Source: Gammaproteobacteria bacterium
Lineage (GTDB): Bacteria > Pseudomonadota > Gammaproteobacteria > Pseudomonadales > Azotimanducaceae
DNA: 24,366 nucleotides
Assembly (NCBI GenBank): GCA_026706425.1
Contig: JAPOYW010000028.1
Location: 1 to 24,366, forward strand
Direction of reading: 5' to 3'
This document shows positions 17,786 to 24,366 of the stretch, one piece after another. The notes beneath the pieces are model-generated. The model had not been told where the DNA came from. It worked only from the letters and a program-made list of their open reading frames with translations, and made no database searches. Every line of letters begins with the position of its first letter. Positions within the stretch are counted from its first letter, which is position 1. The translations under genes and the position numbers were made by a program.

Positions 17786-19357
17786 CTAGCTTGCAGACGT
17801 CTCAGGCGAGAGCATCTCCAGAAGGTCGCCACGCCGAAACGTGGCTGCTAGCTGCTGAAGTGACACCTCACGGTCCCCGTAGCAAGCCACGAGGGCTGCC
17901 TCGAGGGCGTCGAGAGCAAGTGCGTAGTAGCGGTCGCCGTCTTCAGTCAAAGAGGCTGTTAGCTCGGTGAAGTTCCTGTGTGAGACGTCCGCCACGGCCA
18001 GCCCCGCGTCCCCTAGCAGTTCGCGTCCGATCAGCATCGCCAGGTGGAGCGATGCGTAGGGAAGGAAATCGGGCTCGTCGTCGAAGTCGGTCTTTCGACG
18101 GTCCTCTACCCCCTTGTAGATCAACGTGGCGAGAATGGCCTGCGCCGCGTTCAACCCCTCGAAGACCAGATCGTACAACTTGCCAAATAGCTCGCGACGG
18201 CGGAACTTGGCTTGGTGCGGTCGCTCCCGCCAAACGGCGAGGACGGCTTCCGCGACGGCCATGCTCGTAACAACCCGCGTGCGGTCGCCGCCATTCGGGG
18301 CCTCCTCGCGTTGCCGCTTGTACGAATAGCCGAGCTCATCCATGCCGAGCGCGAGTGCCAGTTGGATCTCGTCGTTGGAGCGGAGATCCCGAAGATCGAC
18401 CGGCGTTTGGCTGTTGGTGGCCTTGGTGATATCCCGCACAACATCCTCGGCGCCTTCCGGCAGTTCGTACAAGCGGATCATGACGAACGCGGACTCGGCG
18501 CCGAAGCACGGGTTGTCGTGCAACGTCTGCTGAATGGTCCTGCAGGTTTGCCCACCATTGACGACCTGAAGATTCTTCGCCTGGACGCGATAGTCGGACT
18601 GTTGCAGGGCGTTGTAGACGAATCGGTCGCAGACCATCGTCACGCCGTTGTTGTAGAAGTAGAACTTGTCGGATTTCGAGTCATCGAGCAGTGTCTGCTT
18701 GATCTCCCGGTTGACTCGGTTGGCGTGACCCAGGTGACGGCGGATATTGCGCTGCAGAAGTTGATCGCCGTGCTCGTCGAACAGGCGTGCAACTTCGTGT
18801 ACGGCCAGACGCCCCACTAGCACGCGCATGTAGTTCATGTCTTCCACGATGGCCCGACCAGTCAAGGCCAGCGTGTCGTCGATCTGCTCCCCGCGCTTCA
18901 AGGCGCGTACGACGGCGTCGTGGTTGAAGTGGATGACCTGAAGCTGTTCGCCGTAGTCGCGTTCGGCCTCGTCGATACGGGTTTGGGCGTCGGCTACCCA
19001 TCGTGCGCCGTTGTTGCAGAGCGCGACGCGAACAGTGGGAACGTATCCGTCGCGAATGAGGGAACGGACCTCCTGAATCACGGGCGCGATCTTCTCGTTC
19101 AGTTCCACTGCTCGGAGCGGGTCGAACAGTACTCGCACCGTGTCCAAGGTCTTCTGCACGCTGTTCGCCGGGAAGTTGGATTGGGCGTCCAGGTCTTTGA
19201 CGCGGTACTTGCCTTGGAAGATTGTGACGTGGAACTCGCCCTCCTCGACGTCCCCCATGTGCAGACCATCGACACCGGCGTCGTTGCCGCCCTCGGTTAG
19301 CAGTTCGACGCATTCGTCGAGCGGCTCTTCGAGCGCCGTGGACATGCATAGCAACAC
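17786..19357 (-). CDS. AIPR-family abortive infection/phage resistance protein with nuclease-like N-terminus
   Basis: 523 aa if started at GTG 19357. The AIPR core is clear: KFYFYNNGVTMVCD (231-244) and LQVVNGGQT (263-271). The N-terminus has GGNDAGVDG (23-31) followed by HVTIFQGKY (43-51), giving D30 and Q48-x-K50, the arrangement of Mrr-like PD-(D/E)xK nucleases. The start is a problem: protein-like sequence continues upstream in frame to an in-frame TAA at 19487-19489 (for example DLRVQGIIDANPDWFPWRDE), yet this extension has no ATG, GTG or TTG, only a CTG at 19438. The true N-terminus is therefore longer with an unusual start, or the gene has an N-terminal frameshift. It lies between the SNF2 helicase and the large methyltransferase on the same strand and probably serves as a nuclease or abortive-infection effector of that operon. 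Confidence 0.87.
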   Translation of the reverse strand: MLLCMSTALEEPLDECVELLTEGGNDAGVDGLHMGDVEEGEFHVTIFQGKYRVKDLDAQSNFPANSVQKTLDTVRVLFDPLRAVELNEKIAPVIQEVRSLIRDGYVPTVRVALCNNGARWVADAQTRIDEAERDYGEQLQVIHFNHDAVVRALKRGEQIDDTLALTGRAIVEDMNYMRVLVGRLAVHEVARLFDEHGDQLLQRNIRRHLGHANRVNREIKQTLLDDSKSDKFYFYNNGVTMVCDRFVYNALQQSDYRVQAKNLQVVNGGQTCRTIQQTLHDNPCFGAESAFVMIRLYELPEGAEDVVRDITKATNSQTPVDLRDLRSNDEIQLALALGMDELGYSYKRQREEAPNGGDRTRVVTSMAVAEAVLAVWRERPHQAKFRRRELFGKLYDLVFEGLNAAQAILATLIYKGVEDRRKTDFDDEPDFLPYASLHLAMLIGRELLGDAGLAVADVSHRNFTELTASLTEDGDRYYALALDALEAALVACYGDREVSLQQLAATFRRGDLLEMLSPETSAS

Positions 19358-19564
19358 GAACGCGGCCGATTTGCGCTTGTTTTCGTCGCGCCACGGGAAC
19401 CAATCAGGGTTTGCGTCGATAATCCCCTGAACCCGCAGGTCGACGATGCTCGCGTTGATATTCGTCGTTCGGCTCCGGCTTGAGCGTTAGCTCTTTGACT
19501 GCAATCGCACCTTACCAGCCACGACTTGGGCCGTCATGCGGGCAACGTCCATCCCACCTCGTCG

Positions 19565-19882
19565 CTAGTCCCGCTTTCGAGGGTTCCATAGGGAGGAGAC
19601 CGGGTTCCGGGCACGTCTTCGCCCCGGTGACGGGTCGTTGGGGGAATAGGTAGGTCGCATCTGCCCCAACCGCATCCAGGCTATCAACCTTCCCGCCATC
19701 GGAGCCGTCATTTCCGCGTACGAAATTCCTGACCGTTCATGGAGGTAGCCTTGGTGACTTGAAGGGGACGCATGCGCCCCCGCGTCCTTGGCCTCTTGTA
19801 GCCACTCTTCCGGCCGCTTGCCGGATTCCCGCGCCAAGGCGCGGATGAACCATCGTTGCCATTCGGTTGCGCGCGCTGTCAT
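19565..19882 (-). CDS. Small DUF4287-like protein
   Basis: 105 aa from ATG 19882; an alternative ATG at 19954 would overlap the helicase gene end by 43 nt. The segment ESGKRPEEWLQEAKDAGA followed by a helix and LHERSGISYAEM resembles the DUF4287 pattern (GKxxEEW, then a short loop, then LxxxxGxxxxxA), a domain of unknown function. The C-terminal 40 residues are basic and probably disordered. It lies between the DrmD-like helicase and the AIPR gene on the same strand, so it would be cotranscribed. The match is by eye and the start is uncertain; a chance ORF remains possible. Confidence 0.45.
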   Translation of the reverse strand: MTARATEWQRWFIRALARESGKRPEEWLQEAKDAGAHASPSSHQGYLHERSGISYAEMTAPMAGRLIAWMRLGQMRPTYSPNDPSPGRRRARNPVSSLWNPRKRD

Positions 19883-19911
19883 GCAAGCGATAGCCGTGTC
19901 GATGCCGGCGT

Positions 19912-22908
19912 TCAGCCAGCCAGCGCCGTCATCGCGCAGATGACCTTGATCCATGGGCGGGGCTCAGTGGTCATCGTGTTCTCGATACATTCGAGGTACT
20001 CATCATGGACGGTTTGGGTGTCCCGACATGCCTGGTCGTAGCGGCCGAGCTTGATCTGCTCCGCCTGATTGGACATGTCGAAGTCGAGCTGAAGCTGCTG
20101 TTGGCGGCGCGCTTTGAAGTTGTCGAGAGCCCTGATTTCCTCGTCGAGCTTGGCGTTGATGCCTTCCTCAAAAGCGTTCCGTCTGTCGACGAAGTGGCTC
20201 CTCGCTTTAGCGACGGCGGCGGGAAGCAATGCGGAGATAGCGTCCACATCGACGGACGCTTGCGAGTTGGCAATGGGCTCACGGCCCAACCCGGTCCGCT
20301 CAAGCAACTCATCGAAGTGGATCAGCCTGGGAGGTTCGCCAGCGCGGGAAGCGACGGCAATCCAATCATAGACCAGAGGGTGGCTCTTTCGGTTCGGGAC
20401 CAGGCCTGAGAAGAGAAAGGCACTATCGTATGGCGACAGACCCGGCACGCCAGCAAGTATCGGTGCTTGGTGACGACCGAATGCCGCCAGCATCCGGTCG
20501 TTGAGCCACGTGACGACGGGACTGAGCCGCCATAGGTAGTGCAATGACGGCCATGCGGACTCGGCCCGACGACTCTCTTCGACGGCTTCAGCCATGCGCT
20601 GGCGGCTCGTTGTGAGGACCAGCCGGCGGTGCGCCGGGAGAACCTCCGGCGCCAGGTAGCTGTAGCGGGCGACCAGGTCCTCGGGCGCGTCGAGGGTCAA
20701 CGTCTTGGAGTCCCGGTTCACATCGAAGCGCACCCTTGGTGACAGGCTTGGCATGCGCTCCTTCGAGCCAGCTGCCCGCGACTGCTTCGACTGAAGTTGA
20801 TGCAGGGCGGCCTCGCAGTAGTGGAGGTCGCTTGGAAACAGCGACAGCGGCGGTGGAAGAGTCGTATCCGGCCTCCCAGGTGCCGCCTCCCTCTCCGGCT
20901 GAAGGAACATCTGTAGCAGACTCTCGCCTTCGCTTGGATTCTCGGTCAGGCGGCTGTCGAAGTGGTCTGCGGATTCACCGGCAGCAATCGCTCGTTGCGT
21001 GAACTTCTCTTCCTCATCGACGTCGTGGACGTCCATGAAAACGGAGGGGTCGCCGATGTTCTTGTACGCCTGCTCGTCCTTCTGCTTCAGCACTTCGAGG
21101 ATGCGGGCGTCGCCGCGGATGGTCTCGTTGGCGCTCTGGGTGACCAGATAGGCGATTTGCGGTGTGGTTGTTTGGCCGTAGCGGTCCACGCGCCCGTTTC
21201 GTTGCTGGAAGACCATCAACGACCACGGCATGTCGAAGTGGATCAAGCGATGGCAGTGGTAGTGCAGGTTGATGCCCTCAGCCGCCACGTCCGAGCAGAT
21301 CAGAAGGCGAACGGGGCGTTGGGTGTTGCCGAAATCCTCGACGATGCGCTGTTGCTCCACGTCGCTCATCCCGCCGTGAAGGATCTCAATCTGGCTGGCG
21401 TCGAGATCAAGATCGTCAGCGAGTTGCTTCTCCAGCCAGTGTAGGGTGGCGATGCGTTCGGTGAAGATGACGAGTCGGTCGGTCGGATCAACGGGTTGCC
21501 AGCGAAACGGACGCCCGTCTCGGATAGCGCCGAGCAACGCCTGGTACTTGGCATACGACTTTGGCGTGATTTGTTCCAAGACCGTGCGGAGTTCCTGCAA
21601 CGCGTCGATCTCGGCCGTGAGGAGCGGATCGGTGTTGTCCTCGGTGAGTTCGCGCTTCCGTCGCTTGAGTCGTTCATCAACGGTTTCGATGCACGCTGTA
21701 GGGCTTGAGAAGAGCGCCTTTTCGAGGGAGACGAGGAACAGGTCGCGGTTGGTTGCAGATCTCGCCCGCCCCACGACACGAACCTCTAGCAGTGCCCGGT
21801 AGGCGGCCTCCTCTGCTTCGGATGCCGGGAAGTGCCGGGTGATCACTTGTCGGTCTTGAAAGGCATCCTGGACTTGATCCTGTACGTCCTTCTTGAAACG
21901 ACGGATCACCAGGCCGGCGCGGAAGTCTTCCTTCGAGTAGTCGTCGGGGTCTGCGATGGCCGTGGCGTCCAGCATGTTGACGAGGCTGGCGAAGCTCTTC
22001 GCCTTCCCGTCATGGGGAGTGGCGGAGAGCATGATGAGCGTGTCGGATCGCTTGGCGAGCAGTTTGGCAAGGCGACTGCGCAGAGAACGGGTGCCGCGGT
22101 CTGCCACGTTGTGGGCCTCGTCGATCACGATGATGTCCCAGTACGCCTGCTCCAGGTAGGTCCGGTACTCGGCATCCTGCTTCAGCGTGTCGATGGAGAT
22201 GATCGACTTGTCGTAGTAGTAGAACGGGTTGTGGTTGGTGGGAATGCGGCTGCGTACTCTTTGGATGCCGATGGAGTCGAGCCGTGTAAGGGGAATCGTG
22301 AAACGGTTCCAGAACTCCTTTTGGAACTGGGCCAGCATGCTCTTGACAGCCAGCACGAGAATCCGCCGACCGCGTCCACGTGCGATCAGCTCGCTCACGA
22401 GGATGCCGGCCTCCATCGTCTTCCCGAGCCCCACGGCATCCGCAATCAGGATGCGCTGGCGCGGTTGTGCGAGAGCAAGTCGGGCCGGGTCGAGCTGATA
22501 GGGGACGAGGTCCATAGCAGCGGTGTGTCCCACGTGAATCTGGGCATCGTTGGGCACCGCCTGCCTTAGCTGGCTCTCCATGTAGAGGATGCTGTCGGAG
22601 AACTGGGCGGACTCGTCGGGGACTAGCTCAGTATTCGTGGGGTCGAGTACCTGGATTGGAGGCTCGAGCGCGGTGAGGAAGACGGCTTCCCGACCACGCA
22701 CGAGTTCATCAACGCCGTCGCAGACGAGTTGGAACCCGCCAGGGGCATTGTCCACTCGGCGGACGATCCACTCAGCGTCGCGGATGAGCACCCGTGCTCC
22801 CGGTGTGATTATCGGGTCACGGCGGTCTGGGTGATCGATGGCGGTCAGCGGGGCCAGGAGTCGTTTGCGTGTGTCGTGCGTTCCTCGGATTGTTAGCTTA
22901 GCGGGCAT
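19912..22908 (-). CDS. drmD: DrmD-like SNF2/SWI2 helicase
   Basis: 998 aa from ATG 22908 to TGA 19914-19912. Complete SNF2-type superfamily 2 motifs: ADAVGLGKT (156-164, Walker A), DEAH (263-266), LSATPHD (294-300), IFTER near 481-485, SDVAAEGINL (539-548, motif V) and QRNGRVDRYGQ (569-579, motif VI). Residues 1-150 include a small beta-rich N-terminal domain; about 650-998 form a family-specific C-terminal region ending in a charged coiled coil (RRNAFEEGINAKLDEEIRAL). The length and the pairing with a large Eco57I-type methyltransferase on the same strand match DrmD of class 1 DISARM. It would act as an ATP-driven DNA translocase. It is the first gene of the minus-strand cluster, with an 18-bp dyad 8 nt upstream of the start and no clear Shine-Dalgarno. 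Confidence 0.9.
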   Translation of the reverse strand: MPAKLTIRGTHDTRKRLLAPLTAIDHPDRRDPIITPGARVLIRDAEWIVRRVDNAPGGFQLVCDGVDELVRGREAVFLTALEPPIQVLDPTNTELVPDESAQFSDSILYMESQLRQAVPNDAQIHVGHTAAMDLVPYQLDPARLALAQPRQRILIADAVGLGKTMEAGILVSELIARGRGRRILVLAVKSMLAQFQKEFWNRFTIPLTRLDSIGIQRVRSRIPTNHNPFYYYDKSIISIDTLKQDAEYRTYLEQAYWDIIVIDEAHNVADRGTRSLRSRLAKLLAKRSDTLIMLSATPHDGKAKSFASLVNMLDATAIADPDDYSKEDFRAGLVIRRFKKDVQDQVQDAFQDRQVITRHFPASEAEEAAYRALLEVRVVGRARSATNRDLFLVSLEKALFSSPTACIETVDERLKRRKRELTEDNTDPLLTAEIDALQELRTVLEQITPKSYAKYQALLGAIRDGRPFRWQPVDPTDRLVIFTERIATLHWLEKQLADDLDLDASQIEILHGGMSDVEQQRIVEDFGNTQRPVRLLICSDVAAEGINLHYHCHRLIHFDMPWSLMVFQQRNGRVDRYGQTTTPQIAYLVTQSANETIRGDARILEVLKQKDEQAYKNIGDPSVFMDVHDVDEEEKFTQRAIAAGESADHFDSRLTENPSEGESLLQMFLQPEREAAPGRPDTTLPPPLSLFPSDLHYCEAALHQLQSKQSRAAGSKERMPSLSPRVRFDVNRDSKTLTLDAPEDLVARYSYLAPEVLPAHRRLVLTTSRQRMAEAVEESRRAESAWPSLHYLWRLSPVVTWLNDRMLAAFGRHQAPILAGVPGLSPYDSAFLFSGLVPNRKSHPLVYDWIAVASRAGEPPRLIHFDELLERTGLGREPIANSQASVDVDAISALLPAAVAKARSHFVDRRNAFEEGINAKLDEEIRALDNFKARRQQQLQLDFDMSNQAEQIKLGRYDQACRDTQTVHDEYLECIENTMTTEPRPWIKVICAMTALAG

Positions 22909-22915
22909 CCACGTG

Positions 22916-22933
22916 CAACGGCGCGTACCGTTG
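22916..22933. promoter_or_regulatory. Dyad immediately upstream of the drmD-like gene
   Basis: CAACGG-CGCGTA-CCGTTG is a perfect inverted repeat with 6-bp arms ending 8 nt from the helicase start codon. It could be an operator or an mRNA hairpin hiding the ribosome binding site. No regulator gene is seen in the window. Confidence 0.4.
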
Positions 22934-23560
22934 ACCGGCCGCTATTGGATTGGCTGGGCGTGTCGGTGGCGTTCGGAGCTTGCGTGCTTCGAGGCTGCCT
23001 CCGGTTCAGAAGAGCTCAGCCACGGCTTGGCCTCGCAATCCGGATAACGTACCGCGATCAACGCTCTTTGCTCGCGGACTGGACAACGACGGTAGGTCCG
23101 GCGTGTCTCACTGGCCGCAGTGCTGGGGCAGGGGCAGGCGGGACGAGCGGCCCAAACCAACCAAAACAGGTTCTTCGGATCTGCACGTTTGGCATGAGAT
23201 CAATGGGCAGGCTCTGCCCTAATCCGCAGCTTGAACCCACATGCTTCGTTGAGTTGAGTGTATGGCTCTTCCCAGACTCTTCCCAGAGCAGGGAGTTGAC
23301 CCGATCCATGATTTTTGGTGTGAGATTGACATGGGAAGCGGATTGTATTGAGTGCATATAGAGCAGTTCGAAAGCCATCGAGTTCATCCAATCGACATCT
23401 TCGGTGTAGCCGCTAACCGCGCTAAGCCCGGATGCGTCGATGAAGTCGATGATCTTGTTGTTGTTTACGTCCGCGGTTGAACATGAGGCCCGACGGCGTT
23501 GGAGGCGTCGATGGCACGGCGATGGGGTGCTCAACGCGACCGGCTGATCGAGAGACTGCA
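22934..23560. other. Apparently non-coding stretch between the island and the TonB receptor gene
   Basis: About 630 nt without a supportable gene. The part 23160-23490 is visibly richer in A and T than its surroundings. It contains a CACTG-GCCG-CAGTG hairpin (23109-23122) and a short direct repeat of GGGAAGAG near 23270-23290. A minus-strand frame crossing it reads DVNNNKIIDFIDASG around 23440, which looks vaguely like a calcium-loop repeat, but the frame is arginine-rich and shadow-like upstream. It may be an insertion scar or gene remnant at the island edge. Confidence 0.4.
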
Positions 23561-24366
23561 TCAATTCCATGTCCGGAACCGGAAGCGCACGTAGACCGTC
23601 CGTCCCTTGATGTCGTGGACGAACCCGTCGTAGCCGGGGCGGAGGTTGTGGCGGTGTACGCCCTCGCGTCCGCTCGGCAGTGGCGGCGGATCCCTGTCCG
23701 TTAAGTTGCGTGCACCGACGTAGAACGTGGCCTCGCCGCCGAACAGGTCGTTGGCGGAATGCGCGTAGTTCACGTCCAGCGTGGTCCACGAGGCGATCTT
23801 CGGGTGCGACGCGACCTCGTCGTTGCGGTACGCGTCGACGTGGCGGACGGCCAAGCCGGCCTCGTGGTGCCCCCGGCGCCATCCGAGGACGACGTTGAGG
23901 CGCAGTTCGGGGGTGGGGGCGAAGCCGTTGGTGTCGTTGCGGCTGCCGAGGCGGTCGACGAACCCTTCGCCGCCAGCGCTCACATCGAAACGCGTCAGCA
24001 GGGTGGCGTCGCCACTGATGCGGAAAGCGCCTGCCGACGTGTCCAGGTCGTAGAGGGCGTTGAGGTCGAAGCCCGCGGTTCGAACCGCCCCGACGTTCTC
24101 GTAGTCGGTGGACACCACGGACAGCTGTCCCGAGGAGTCGCGCTCGATCCGGGTATCGTCGGGTCGCCCGTCGTCGCGGCAGTCGTCGTCCACGATCGAC
24201 TGGAAGCTCTGCCCCTGGGCGATCACGTCGCGGTAGTCGAGCGTCCAGTAGTCGACGCTCACCGCCGAGCTGTCGAAGGGAGTGAGCAGTAGTCCCACGT
24301 TGGTCGAGCGTGCGCTCTGGGGGCTGCGTTCCAGTGGCGCTCGGCGCCGACGTCGAGGCCGGTCAC
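23561..24366 (-). CDS. TonB-dependent receptor, C-terminal beta-barrel (5' end beyond window)
   Basis: The frame is open from the right edge to TGA at 23563-23561, giving about 268 residues of the C-terminus. Typical barrel features are alternating strands and turns: STNVGLLLTPFDSSAVSVDYW near the start, VRTAGFDLNALYDLDTSAG, FRISGDATLLTRF, ASWTTLDVNYAH and the diagnostic ATFYVGARNLTDRDPP followed by the terminal strands GRTVYVRFRF. This is an outer-membrane transporter for iron complexes or other nutrients driven by TonB. It ends in TWN rather than the usual terminal phenylalanine. The 20 or so residues nearest the edge are arginine-rich, so a frameshift just outside or at the edge cannot be excluded. 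It marks ordinary Gram-negative chromosomal content next to the island. Confidence 0.85.
   Translation of the reverse strand, partial: DRPRRRRRAPLERSPQSARSTNVGLLLTPFDSSAVSVDYWTLDYRDVIAQGQSFQSIVDDDCRDDGRPDDTRIERDSSGQLSVVSTDYENVGAVRTAGFDLNALYDLDTSAGAFRISGDATLLTRFDVSAGGEGFVDRLGSRNDTNGFAPTPELRLNVVLGWRRGHHEAGLAVRHVDAYRNDEVASHPKIASWTTLDVNYAHSANDLFGGEATFYVGARNLTDRDPPPLPSGREGVHRHNLRPGYDGFVHDIKGRTVYVRFRFRTWN

Noticed and set aside
23058..23882. 274-codon minus-strand frame overlapping the TonB receptor
   Set aside because: Its first half is an arginine/proline-rich shadow of the receptor gene; the second half (DVNNNKIIDFIDASG) has no independent start or recognisable domain.

Overview
The window is a phage-defence island from a high-GC bacterium, most likely a gammaproteobacterium. 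Two observations support that placement: the C-terminal half of a TonB-dependent outer-membrane receptor at the right edge, and two sites resembling the gammaproteobacterial LexA (SOS) box, CTG-N10-CAG. No rRNA, tRNA, CRISPR array, transposase or integrase was recognised, so the taxonomic call is an inference.

Layout, left to right. (1) One continuous minus-strand frame fills positions 6425 to 1 and runs off the left edge. It encodes more than 2141 residues: a split SF2 helicase with several cysteine clusters, a DUF1998 domain and a C-terminal nuclease-like segment, resembling the Druantia protein DruE (or a fused DISARM DrmA-DrmB). (2) Divergent from it, a 1030-aa N6-adenine DNA methyltransferase is followed 17 nt later by a 236-aa protein with a PD-(D/E)xK-like D...ExK signature. 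Together they look like a modification/nuclease pair. A LexA-like box lies in the divergent promoter region. (3) A looser accessory stretch (10.6-12.7 kb) holds a small hypothetical ORF, a visibly less GC-rich gene with a hydrophobic N-terminal segment, and a lipoprotein gene preceded by a sigma70-like promoter overlapping a second LexA-like box. (4) A minus-strand cluster (22.9 to 12.8 kb) reads: SNF2-type helicase (DrmD-like), a small DUF4287-like ORF, an AIPR-family protein with a nuclease-like N-terminus, and a 1649-aa Eco57I-type adenine methyltransferase (DrmMI-like). (5) An apparently non-coding 0.6 kb stretch is followed by the TonB receptor, which is ordinary chromosomal content.

Interpretation. 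DrmD and DrmMI are the signature pair of class 1 DISARM, but drmA, drmB and drmC are not present as separate genes, an AIPR gene sits between the pair, and the only DUF1998 protein is the giant DruE-like one beyond a divergent methyltransferase/nuclease pair. Either two independent helicase-methyltransferase systems are stacked here, or this is one composite DISARM/Druantia-like system with two adenine methyltransferases, two large helicases and two candidate nucleases. Methylation would mark self DNA while the helicases and nucleases act on unmodified invading DNA. That last step is inferred from the families and is not visible in the sequence.
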